Below are positions 26,872-35,698 of a DNA stretch of 64,000 bases, piece after piece. The DNA is taken from NCBI GenBank assembly GCA_944320815.1, contig CALUIZ010000009.1:42570-106569 (forward strand). The letters are read 5' to 3'. A model generated the notes under the pieces. The model saw nothing but the letters and a program-made list of their open reading frames with translations. It had not been told where the DNA came from and did no database searches. The first letter of the stretch is position 1. Each line of letters opens with the position of its first letter. The DNA is from an uncultured Phocaeicola sp. Its GTDB lineage: Bacteria > Bacteroidota > Bacteroidia > Bacteroidales > Bacteroidaceae. Position numbers and translations under genes: made by a program.

Positions 26872-29127
26872 TTAGTTCAATGAATATGAAAGATCGAAAG
26901 TCTCTTCGCCCACCGTTACCTGGAAGGCTGCGCTTTCAGGATAAGTCGGGTCGGCCAACGTATCGGTAAATTTCGCCTTTATCTCGGTAGTCGGCACGCT
27001 TGTTCCGTTATACGGATAAAGGATAGTGATGACGCGGTTGGCAGCACCTTCCGATTTCCGTCCGTTGATACGAATCCAGTCGCGCACTTCACCGATGGTC
27101 TGGCCTTGCGTATTGGATACGGCCACATCACCGCTTTGAGTTACCATCTGGAAATCCAGTTCATTATAGGCAAACGCTTTGATAAGCAGGTTATTCCCGT
27201 CGTCAAACGTTGTATGTGCCTGTGCATACTTCGCATCGTCTATCGTAACATCACTCGCTGCCGGATTATTGTCGATGCTCACTCTGTGTCCGTCTTCCGC
27301 ATACAGATGGAAATTAATATTGAACTTGTTGTTGACATTCGTTTCTCCTCTTTCACCGTGCATCTCGTCCAACAACACGAAGAACGGCGTTGATGCGCTC
27401 TTTACGAAGAATGCCGTGCGGCGGTGATAGAAGTTTCCGGCCATTGTGTTTTTCCCAATTGACATTCCTTGCGGATAAGAGAAGTTCTCTGTCACAATGG
27501 CATCATACACATCGGTGGACTCCTGCTTCAAAAATTCTCCCAACTGCTGACTTTCCGGGAAATTGTTATTCTGAATAGACACCGTATTGTGAATCATGGA
27601 CTGACGGTATTTCTTGCGGTCATTTCCTTCGTCGTATGAATAGCTTCCTGCATCCGGGAAGAAATTACGCCCCTTGTACCACAGGCTGAACGTACCGTTG
27701 TCCGGCTGGCAATGCCATGTTGCTTTGGGATTATAGTTGTTCTTCAGCACCATCATAATCGGGTCACTGGTCCAATTGCGCAACATATACCAGCCGCTGG
27801 TGGTATAAGTCTTGCTTGTCCAAGTAGGTACTGTTCCACCCTTAGAACCATTCCATGACACATAAAGCCATTCACTGTTTTCCGGAAAAAGTTCGGCATA
27901 ATCTCTCATGCGATTTCTCCATGCACTAGTATAAGAGCTGGCACGCGTATCGTTCCAGTTATCCACCTGATAGTCCGGATAAGCCAAGTCGAACACGAAC
28001 TGCATGGCTCCCTTCAGACGGTTCACGATGTCCGAACGCAAAGGAGTGGATATACCGTTTGACTTCGCAGCTTCCGCCAGCTCGATAACATCCAGATAAT
28101 CAGAAATGGCAGAGATGTGATACGACGGATCCAGCTCGCAATGCACGCCGTCGGCCAGCCATTGCTTGTCGACCGATTCATTCAACTTCGTGCAGCCTTC
28201 GTCCCTCCAGTCTGTCGCATTCTTGAATTCCGGCATCAGGATACCTGCGGACGCAACCGCCTGCGACTGTGTGATGAGAATGTTCCCCTCTTCCTTATAA
28301 TAGTTCATGCGCACCATTTCCACATGTTCGGCCAGCGAATTAAGGAATGTGGTCAGCAGTTCAGGAGTGAAATTGCCCGACTGAATATAATAAGGCAGAA
28401 TATTGACCATTACCAGCACACGCGATGCTGTCTGAAGCCCTTGCCACTGATAAATATTCTTATTCGCATAGTTGATGTCATCCACCTTCCATTCATCCAA
28501 AGCTGCATTCGGACAAGGGAAAGCTGTCAGCCAACTGTTGAAAACCTCAATCCACGACTGGATATAAGTTTCGTTACGGGAAGCCCAATACGTTTTGGCC
28601 TGTGCCTCCATCCACTGCCAGCGGTGCAGTTGATAGCTGTATTCACGTCCGGTACCTTCCGGCTCCTCCGGGCTCCAATTAATTGTCCCGTCACTATTTT
28701 CTACAGACCAATACACAGCATCGGCCGTATTGTACGTTCCGCTTTCCGTGTACTTCGCCACACAGAAACGATAACCGTCTTTTCCATTTCCTAATGCTTG
28801 GTCGGCAATCCGCTGTTCACCGTCCGACACTACAGTAGTTATCACATCCACATTCGGATTAGAGACGTTCCGGCTACGGTAATAATCTAACAAAGCAAGT
28901 GCAGCATAATATTGTTCGTCCGCTTCATAATGCTGTTTCACTTTTTCCAATCCCGGATAATCAAGGTTAAGTTTGGCAAAGACATCGCCCGTCACCACAT
29001 CATTAGGCTTGTTTTCAGGAAGAGGAAGCGTCGGTTCCGCAATCTCTCCGCCACTGAAAACCGTCTCGTCATCGGTACAGGCCATTAAGGCCAGAAACCC
29101 GAACAGATACAAAAACTGTTTTTTCAT
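26872..29127 (-). CDS. Surface heparinase III-like lyase (PL12), lipoprotein
   Basis: 751 residues; signal with lipobox LMAC (Cys17), followed by an acidic stretch (DDETVFSGGE) that fits a surface-export tether. Same fold and motifs as the periplasmic lyase: LNLDYPGLEKVK, YSYQLHRWQWM, ELDPSYHI, WHCQPDNGTFSLWYKG, MIHNTVSI. It should make the first endo-cuts in heparan chains outside the cell. First gene of the main operon with its own promoter at 29169-29176; counterpart of BT4662. Confidence 0.9.
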   Translation of the reverse strand: MKKQFLYLFGFLALMACTDDETVFSGGEIAEPTLPLPENKPNDVVTGDVFAKLNLDYPGLEKVKQHYEADEQYYAALALLDYYRSRNVSNPNVDVITTVVSDGEQRIADQALGNGKDGYRFCVAKYTESGTYNTADAVYWSVENSDGTINWSPEEPEGTGREYSYQLHRWQWMEAQAKTYWASRNETYIQSWIEVFNSWLTAFPCPNAALDEWKVDDINYANKNIYQWQGLQTASRVLVMVNILPYYIQSGNFTPELLTTFLNSLAEHVEMVRMNYYKEEGNILITQSQAVASAGILMPEFKNATDWRDEGCTKLNESVDKQWLADGVHCELDPSYHISAISDYLDVIELAEAAKSNGISTPLRSDIVNRLKGAMQFVFDLAYPDYQVDNWNDTRASSYTSAWRNRMRDYAELFPENSEWLYVSWNGSKGGTVPTWTSKTYTTSGWYMLRNWTSDPIMMVLKNNYNPKATWHCQPDNGTFSLWYKGRNFFPDAGSYSYDEGNDRKKYRQSMIHNTVSIQNNNFPESQQLGEFLKQESTDVYDAIVTENFSYPQGMSIGKNTMAGNFYHRRTAFFVKSASTPFFVLLDEMHGERGETNVNNKFNINFHLYAEDGHRVSIDNNPAASDVTIDDAKYAQAHTTFDDGNNLLIKAFAYNELDFQMVTQSGDVAVSNTQGQTIGEVRDWIRINGRKSEGAANRVITILYPYNGTSVPTTEIKAKFTDTLADPTYPESAAFQVTVGEETFDLSYSLN

Positions 29128-29168
29128 AATAGTTTTATTACGGTTAATAAATCATTTTATTCGTGATA

Positions 29169-29176
29169 CAAAACTA
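29169..29176 (-). promoter_or_regulatory. -7 box of the main PUL promoter
   Basis: TAGTTTTG on the minus strand (TAnnTTTG), 42 nt before the surface lyase start at 29127. It probably drives lyase, SGBP, susC and susD. Confidence 0.6.
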
Positions 29177-29236
29177 GATAAACTATTTCTGCCAATTGAT
29201 GATGTTTGTTCTCTTTTCAATAAGGCTTGTATTTTA

Positions 29237-29270
29237 ATTGTCAGTTTTGTTTTTGTTATTGTTAGTTTTG
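29237..29270. promoter_or_regulatory. Direct repeat, candidate HTCS operator
   Basis: ATTGTCAGTTTTG (29237-29249) and ATTGTTAGTTTTG (29258-29270) are direct repeats 21 bp apart, two helical turns, 60-100 bp upstream of the lyase -7 box. The AATTGTCAG half also occurs at 19319-19327 ahead of the GH88 promoter. Confidence 0.45.
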
Positions 29271-29488
29271 TTGAATAAAGCCGGCGAACACTACATTTTT
29301 ATACATAGGAACCGCACAAATCATTCATTCCGTCCTTTTAAAAAGACTGGGAAAAAGTTCCAATCCAGCGCAATGTCAGCAGGCGAAACGCCTCTATAAC
29401 AATGACGGATGGCATTTTAAACGAAGAACCGTGATAAATGAAGAAGAAGGTGAACGACCGGAGAAAGAAACAATTCACCGAGAATCAC

Positions 29489-29705
29489 TATATTTGTGCA
29501 CAAAAAATATGGAAACTTTATGAAGACTGCCTTTTAAAGTACGAAATGCCGTATTCAAAAAGCTGGAAGAAATCGAATCTAATTCGTTTGGTTTACCTGT
29601 GGTAGTTATAAGGAGTTACAAGAAGTTAGAGGCTGATGCCTTTGCTTGATTCGCTGGGCCAATATTGGCTTCTGACTTCCTCTAACTCCTTCTAACTCCT
29701 TTAAC
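29489..29705 (+). ncRNA. Possible small RNA between HTCS and lyase genes
   Basis: A plus-strand TATATTTG (29489-29496) fits a -7 box. No sizeable reading frame follows (only two very short ones), and a long hairpin ends near 29701 followed by TTT. A transcript of about 200 nt could result. The rest of the 29128-29744 gap holds the lyase promoter and its direct repeats; nothing further was recognised at 29300-29480. Confidence 0.25.
29610..29701. terminator. Long inverted repeat / hairpin downstream of the HTCS gene
   Basis: Arms 29610-29631 and 29680-29701 pair at 20 of 22 positions (AAGGAGTTAC... / ...AACTCCTT), loop 48 nt with internal pairing. It lies 44-135 nt beyond the HTCS stop, so it can end or stabilise that transcript. 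Direct repeats of CTAACTCCTT are visible in the right arm. Confidence 0.55.
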
Positions 29706-29744
29706 CCCCGGATAATATCATTTGAATTCAAGTTAAACAGGCTC

Positions 29745-32700
29745 TTATTTTCTTCGCTTGAAATATTCACTTGGCATATAGCCGAAATATTTCTTGAACG
29801 ACTGTGCGAAATATGACGGTGTGTTGTAACCGACCATGGCACTGACTTCCGCAACGGAATATTTTCCATTTTTCAACAGGCGGACAGCTTCGTTCATACG
29901 GATCTTACGGATAAATTCAACCGCTGACTCGCCCGTAATCGCTTTCAGCTTCAGATGCAGATTGGAACGGCTCATGTTCATCGACCGGGCGAAATCCTCT
30001 ACGGAAAAATCCGAATTGTCCATGTTTTTCTTCACCACATCCATCGCCTTGGTCAGCAGTTCTTCGTCCATCGCATTGAACGTGACCTTCTGAGGCTCTA
30101 TTTCCGTGGACTTCCGATAATATTCTTTCGTGCGAAGCCGGGTCCGCATCATGTTCTGAATCTTCGACACGAGCAACGACAACGAAAACGGCTTGGCTAT
30201 ATAGTCGTCCGCCCCTATCTGGAATCCTTCCATCTGGTCGCCGATATCGCTTTTCGCCGACAACATGATTACCGGGATATGACTGGTTGACAGATCCTGT
30301 TTGATGTGACGACACAACTTGATGCCATCCATCACAGGCATCATTACATCTGTAATCACCAAATCCACCTCCGTTTCCTTCAACTTCCGGAGCGCGTCCT
30401 CGCCATTCTCCGCCTCAACGACCGCAAACATTTCCGCCAGCCCGTCGTGCAGATACCGCCTGATTTCCTCATTGTCTTCCACCACCATCACTTTCCCGCA
30501 TTTCTTTCCTTCCTCATCCTCCTCCGGAACATCATTCTTCCCGTTCGTATCCACAAAATACATTGCTTTGGAGTTGACCGAATAAACCTGCTGAGGAACA
30601 TCCGGCTCTCCCTCTGTCTTCCGTTCTTCCGGTGAATACACACTTGAATCCTGAGGAATATAAACGGAGAAAGTACTGCCTTCCCCTTCCTTACTTTTCA
30701 GTTCGATACGTCCATGGTGCAGCTCAACCAGACGATGCACCAAGGAAAGACCGATACCGCTGCCCATATGCGAATTCTCCAGTTGGAAGAAACGCTCGAA
30801 AATCCGGCCGTGTTGTTCCTCCGGGATTCCCACTCCCGTGTCGATGACCTGCAGAAGCATGTCTGTCCCCTCTACGGTAAGACGCACGGTTATGCTTCCC
30901 GTTTCCGTATACTTGAACGCATTCGACAACAGATTGTTTTCTATCAGTTCCAGATATTGTGAATCCACAAGCAATCTCTTTCCTTCCACATCCGACTGCA
31001 ACGTATAATCCAGCCCCCGACTCCTTGCCAGCTTCTCGTAGTTCTGGAAATTATCCTTCACCAGTTGGTAGACATCCTCCATGCCGACTTTCAACTTGAA
31101 CACACCCAGTTCCGCCCTGCGATAATCCATCAGCTGATTCACCAGATACAGCAGACGGTTGGTGTTCTTCTCCACATATTTCAGTTGGGACCGGAACCAT
31201 TTGTCCGTTGTACGGGCGATCATCTCCTGAACCGGAGCGACAATCAGTGTCAGAGGAGTGCGCAACTCATGAGAGATATTGATGAAGAAGCGGAATTTCA
31301 TCTGGCTGATTTCTTCCTGATGGTGTTTTTCCTGACGCTCCATTTCCAGCTTCATCTGCATGTTTTTCCGTTCCTCCCAATAACGGAACAACCAATAAAA
31401 CAGCAGCAGACCGACGGATACGAACAACAGATATGCCCACCAGGTACGATACCATACGGGAAGTATGGTAATATCCAGAGCCGTCGGCTCAGGACACCAC
31501 TTGCCGTCACTGTTTGCCGCTTTCACCAGAAAACGGTATTTCCCGGCAGGCAGGTTCGTATATGAAACGCTGCGTGAATCCTGCTGGTAATACCATGCGT
31601 CATCGTAGCCCTCCAGACAGTAGGCAAACGTATTGTGCCGTCCGGAAATATAGTTCGACACGACGAAAGACAATGAGAATGTACGCTGTGAATGGTTCAG
31701 GACAATACGTTCCGTATCACAGATGTTTTTGGAAAGGATGCCGCTTTCATCGCCCGGAACCACCCTCTTGCCTGACACGAGGAGTTCGGTAATGAGCGGC
31801 GATGGAGCATAAGGGTTGTCCGACAGCAGTTCGGGGCGGAAAACCGTAATGCCGTCTATTCCTCCGAAGTAGAATGTTCCGTCGGCGGTGCGGCAATGCG
31901 AATATGTATTGAACTGATTGCTCTGCAACCCATCGTTGACCGTAAAATTACGGAATCTGCCCGTATCCGGATTCAGACGGCTCAACCCTTTGTTCGTGCT
32001 CACCCAGATATGTCCGGACGAATCCTCTTCAATGCCATACACCACATTGTTCGGCAGTCCGTTGTCCGTGGTAAGATGCTTCAGCTTTTTCTCCGCGACA
32101 TTCCAACAGAAAAGTCCCATCCGTGTAGCGATCCAGATTTTCCCGTCACGCGTTTCATGCATACACTGCACTTCCGTAACCGATGACAATCCGGAAGAAG
32201 GCAGAGGCAACGCGCGTATCCGCCCGCTCTCCTCATCTGCACTGAAAAGGGAAAGCCCTTCTTCCCCTCCGACCCACAAAAGGCCGGAAGAATCTCTGAA
32301 CAGCACATATGCCGAGAAGACCGGCAGGCGTTCATCGGAAGAATCAACCGTTAAAGGCATAAATGTCCCGCTTACCGTATCAAAAAGCCTGATTCCCTCA
32401 AGCGTACCCAACCACAGCCTGGTTTCATTACACGGGAGAATCGAATAGACATTTCCAGGAGAATCGGGGGTCAGATTGCAATGGTCTATATATCCGGTAG
32501 ACCGATGAAGAATCTTCAGTCCACCGGCGTGCATCCCGATATAAACCTTTCCGTTCTTTTCATCGACATAAATGGCTTTCACGTTGTTCGATTCCATATT
32601 CAACCGCACAGACGCATCCTCGTTCAACGGATAGTAAACGAACTTTCCTGTCCGTGGATTATAATGATTCACGCCGCCGTCATTGGTACCTATCCACAGA

Positions 32701-33809
32701 TTCCGTTCCTCATCCTCTACAATGCAGCTCACGACATTGTCACTCAACGAGTTCTGATATGGAACATGGCGGATGTTATAGAAACGATTTTTTAGCGGAT
32801 GGTAATAGTTAAGGCCTCCGAAATAGGTGCCCAGCCACATTCCTCCCTGCGAGTCATTGAAAATGCACCGTACCGAACGCTGGCTCAGGCTGCCGGGATC
32901 AACGGAATTACTGGTATAAGAAACGAAAGTGTCCGTCTTGTCAACATACAGATTCAAATCATTGAAAGTACCGACCCACAAACGTCCGGAAACGTCAACG
33001 GCCAGCGAACGGACATAATTCGAGCTCAGTCTGCCTCTTGCCCCCACGCCATGCATGTAATGACGAGATTCTCCGGTCACGGGATTCACGGCATACAGTC
33101 CGTCACCTTCAGTGGCTATCCATATTTTCGCAGGACTCTGCTGCAACACATCCTGCACTGGGGCTTTGCCCCGATAAAAAGGAAAACGGGAAACTGACTT
33201 TTCTCCAGCCTGATAAACATATAGTCCCTGCGAAAACGTACCTATATATACACTTCCTTCCGTCTCCGCTACTGACGAGACCTTCAGTCCATCAACTTCC
33301 GCAGGCAGTTCGTTCTCAAGAAACACTGATGCTTCCGAATCAAAGACACACAAGCGGTGATTTATATTGAGCAGAAGTTTCCCTTCGGACAATTCTACAA
33401 TATCGGAAACCGACATTCCCGCATCCCCCGTCTCTTTCCGGAAATTCCGGAAGCGGTCCAGTTCTTCATCGTAACAGGAGAGTCCGTTCTCCGTACCGAC
33501 CCAGACCTTACCCTTTGAATCAACGGCCAAAGCACGGACAATGTCATCCGACAGACTGTATTCCGGCCTGTCTGTGGAATGGCGATACACCGTAAACTCA
33601 TACCCGTCATACTTATTAAGTCCATCGTAAGTGGCAAACCACATATTTCCTTTCAGGTCCTGAGTGATGGCGAAGACCGTGCTCTGTGAAAGGCCGTCAT
33701 TAATGGATACATGCGTGAAACTGACGGGAGAAGAATCCTGAGCATTCATTTTTACTTCTCCACCCAATGCAAATATAAGCAATAACAGAATGAAACAATG
33801 TTTCATCAT
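29745..33809 (-). CDS. Hybrid two-component system regulator (HTCS) for heparin/heparan sulfate
   Basis: 1354 residues in one chain. Signal peptide, two seven-bladed Reg_prop propellers with repeated GxxWxGTxxGL-type blades (about 30-680), Y_Y_Y domain (about 690-770), one membrane helix (TWWAYLLFVSVGLLLFYW), histidine kinase with H-box FFINISHELRTPLT and ATPase boxes (DTGVGIPEE, GSGIGLSLV), receiver domain with phospho-acceptor in DLVITDVMMP, and a C-terminal AraC-type HTH. The periplasmic part senses unsaturated oligosaccharides and the AraC part activates the PUL. Counterpart of BT4663. Confidence 0.95.
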   Translation of the reverse strand: MMKHCFILLLLIFALGGEVKMNAQDSSPVSFTHVSINDGLSQSTVFAITQDLKGNMWFATYDGLNKYDGYEFTVYRHSTDRPEYSLSDDIVRALAVDSKGKVWVGTENGLSCYDEELDRFRNFRKETGDAGMSVSDIVELSEGKLLLNINHRLCVFDSEASVFLENELPAEVDGLKVSSVAETEGSVYIGTFSQGLYVYQAGEKSVSRFPFYRGKAPVQDVLQQSPAKIWIATEGDGLYAVNPVTGESRHYMHGVGARGRLSSNYVRSLAVDVSGRLWVGTFNDLNLYVDKTDTFVSYTSNSVDPGSLSQRSVRCIFNDSQGGMWLGTYFGGLNYYHPLKNRFYNIRHVPYQNSLSDNVVSCIVEDEERNLWIGTNDGGVNHYNPRTGKFVYYPLNEDASVRLNMESNNVKAIYVDEKNGKVYIGMHAGGLKILHRSTGYIDHCNLTPDSPGNVYSILPCNETRLWLGTLEGIRLFDTVSGTFMPLTVDSSDERLPVFSAYVLFRDSSGLLWVGGEEGLSLFSADEESGRIRALPLPSSGLSSVTEVQCMHETRDGKIWIATRMGLFCWNVAEKKLKHLTTDNGLPNNVVYGIEEDSSGHIWVSTNKGLSRLNPDTGRFRNFTVNDGLQSNQFNTYSHCRTADGTFYFGGIDGITVFRPELLSDNPYAPSPLITELLVSGKRVVPGDESGILSKNICDTERIVLNHSQRTFSLSFVVSNYISGRHNTFAYCLEGYDDAWYYQQDSRSVSYTNLPAGKYRFLVKAANSDGKWCPEPTALDITILPVWYRTWWAYLLFVSVGLLLFYWLFRYWEERKNMQMKLEMERQEKHHQEEISQMKFRFFINISHELRTPLTLIVAPVQEMIARTTDKWFRSQLKYVEKNTNRLLYLVNQLMDYRRAELGVFKLKVGMEDVYQLVKDNFQNYEKLARSRGLDYTLQSDVEGKRLLVDSQYLELIENNLLSNAFKYTETGSITVRLTVEGTDMLLQVIDTGVGIPEEQHGRIFERFFQLENSHMGSGIGLSLVHRLVELHHGRIELKSKEGEGSTFSVYIPQDSSVYSPEERKTEGEPDVPQQVYSVNSKAMYFVDTNGKNDVPEEDEEGKKCGKVMVVEDNEEIRRYLHDGLAEMFAVVEAENGEDALRKLKETEVDLVITDVMMPVMDGIKLCRHIKQDLSTSHIPVIMLSAKSDIGDQMEGFQIGADDYIAKPFSLSLLVSKIQNMMRTRLRTKEYYRKSTEIEPQKVTFNAMDEELLTKAMDVVKKNMDNSDFSVEDFARSMNMSRSNLHLKLKAITGESAVEFIRKIRMNEAVRLLKNGKYSVAEVSAMVGYNTPSYFAQSFKKYFGYMPSEYFKRRK

Positions 33810-33850
33810 TCCCGAATAGTTTTTTCAGATTAACAAACACTATACATTCA

Positions 33851-33858
33851 CAAATGTA
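33851..33858 (-). promoter_or_regulatory. -7 box for the HTCS gene
   Basis: TACATTTG on the minus strand (TAnnTTTG), 42 nt before the start at 33809, in the 138-nt gap after the transporter gene. Confidence 0.55.
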
Positions 33859-33947
33859 CAAAAAAATAATGAACACAGCAATGACCTCCGAAAAAAAGGA
33901 AAGCAGGCCGTGATTATGGTTATGTCTGCATATCTTTCATGTTGAGT

Positions 33948-35609
33948 TTAAAGAAACAGCATGAGAATGAGTTGGGCGATGATGACGCGGAGGAACATTC
34001 CGAGCGGGTAGACCGTGGCATAGCTGACCGATGGGTTGTCGTTGGTGATGATGTCATTCGCGTAGTTGAGAGCCATCGGGTTGGCCATGCTTCCGCAGAG
34101 CATTCCGCAGGTGTTCCCGAAATCCAGGTGGCAGACGCGCAGGGAGATGAGTGCCATGATGACTACCGGAATGAAGGTGATGACGAAACCGACTCCTACC
34201 CATAAGGCTCCTTCCGGCCGCATGACGGTCTCAAAAAAATGTGCACCCGCATCAAGTCCCAGACAGGCTAGGTAGAGCGACAGACCGATGCCGCGGAGCA
34301 TCAGGTTGGCACTGCGTGTGGTATAGGTGACAAGATGCAGGCGAGGTCCATAAGCCCCTATCAGAATACCCATCACGATAGGTCCGCCGGCCATGCCCAG
34401 TTTTACAGGAGTGCTTATTCCCGGTATGGCTATGGGAATGGCCCCGATAATCAGTCCGAGGATAATTCCGATGAAGATGGAGGCCAGATTCGGGTCTTTC
34501 AGTGTCTTGACCGTATTGCCGAGCACTTTTTCCACATTCTGTATGGCAGCTGCTTCGCCCACGACGGTCAGCCGGTCGCCCAGTTGGAGCACCAGTCCCG
34601 GAGTGGCGAGAAGCTGCACTCCACTGCGGAGCACACGGCTGATGTTTATTCCATAGGTGTTGCGCAGACGCAGTGCTCCCAGTTTCTTTCCGTTGATTTC
34701 AGGGCGTGAAATCACGATATGTTTGGAGATGAGTTTGCTGTCGATGGCATTCCAGTCGATGTCTTCCTTGTTCCAGTCACGGTTCTCTTGTTCACCGAAA
34801 AGAATGGTGAGTGAGGGCGCGTCCTTTTCCGTCGTGATGACCAGCAGACGGTCGTTTTCCTTCAATATCTTTTCGGAAGTGGGAATGGACACATTGCCGT
34901 CTCTCCACAGACGGGAGATGACAAACTTCGGATATCCCGCATGGGCGATGTCGTGTATGCTTTTGTTGAATATGGCAGGGTTGTGCACCTGAAAGGTTGC
35001 GATGTAAGTGTGGTTGGGGTCATCATGCTCGTGTACCTCCATGTCGGCCGGACGGACAAACAATTTCCGTATCAGTACGATGGCTATGATTACACCGACA
35101 ACTCCCAGCGGATAAGTGACGGCGCAGCTCAATGCGGCTCCGCTTGTCGGTTCACCCAACTGTTTCAATGTCTGTTGGGCGGCTCCGAGAGCCGGAGTAT
35201 TTGTCGTGGCACCACACAGAATGCCTACCATGTCAGGCAGTCCGATGGGAGTGACCAGAGTCAGTCCCAGGGCCACCAGTGTTCCCAGCAGTATGACTCC
35301 TATGCCGAGCATGTTGAGCTGGAATCCGCCGTACTTGAACGAGCTGAAGAATCCGGGGCCGACCTGCAGTCCCAGCGAATAGACAAAGAGAACCAGACCG
35401 AACGTTTCGGCATAGCCCAGCATTTGCGGGTCGATGGAGAAGCCCAGATGTCCGGCAAGAATGCCTGTGAAGAATACAAACGTCACTCCAAGTGAAATTC
35501 CGAACGCGCGCAGCTTTCCCAATCCGAGGCCGATGGCGGTGATGAGTGACAAGATGATGACCGCCTGTAGGGCGGTATGTTCAAAAAAAAGGTCGTGTAA
35601 CCATTCCAT
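33948..35609 (-). CDS. YidE/YbjL/AspT-family putative antiporter with two RCK_C domains
   Basis: 553-residue inner-membrane protein. Two duplicated membrane halves (about 1-170 and 385-553, with GLGLGKLRAFGIS and the later GMAGGPIVMG and CGMLCGSMANPMALNYAN) flank a cytosolic pair of TrkA_C/RCK_C domains (about 200-370). This layout is that of aspartate:alanine exchangers and YidE proteins. Substrate unknown. Not part of the PUL: it has its own spacing on both sides. GlnN lies upstream beyond a terminator. Confidence 0.88.
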   Translation of the reverse strand: MEWLHDLFFEHTALQAVIILSLITAIGLGLGKLRAFGISLGVTFVFFTGILAGHLGFSIDPQMLGYAETFGLVLFVYSLGLQVGPGFFSSFKYGGFQLNMLGIGVILLGTLVALGLTLVTPIGLPDMVGILCGATTNTPALGAAQQTLKQLGEPTSGAALSCAVTYPLGVVGVIIAIVLIRKLFVRPADMEVHEHDDPNHTYIATFQVHNPAIFNKSIHDIAHAGYPKFVISRLWRDGNVSIPTSEKILKENDRLLVITTEKDAPSLTILFGEQENRDWNKEDIDWNAIDSKLISKHIVISRPEINGKKLGALRLRNTYGINISRVLRSGVQLLATPGLVLQLGDRLTVVGEAAAIQNVEKVLGNTVKTLKDPNLASIFIGIILGLIIGAIPIAIPGISTPVKLGMAGGPIVMGILIGAYGPRLHLVTYTTRSANLMLRGIGLSLYLACLGLDAGAHFFETVMRPEGALWVGVGFVITFIPVVIMALISLRVCHLDFGNTCGMLCGSMANPMALNYANDIITNDNPSVSYATVYPLGMFLRVIIAQLILMLFL

Positions 35610-35638
35610 GTCGCAAAAGTCTTTGTCTGTTCTTTAAA

Positions 35639-35684
35639 AAAGGATCTGCCCTCCAGAAATCGTTTCTGGAAAAGCAAATCCTTT
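35639..35684 (-). terminator. Rho-independent terminator of the glutamine synthetase gene
   Basis: Outer stem AAAGGATTTGC / G-CAGATCCTTT and inner stem CCAGAAA / TTTCTGG on the minus strand, followed by a U run (positions 35640-35635). It begins 15 nt beyond the stop. Confidence 0.85.
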
Positions 35685-35698
35685 CTGGTTTCTGAGGG

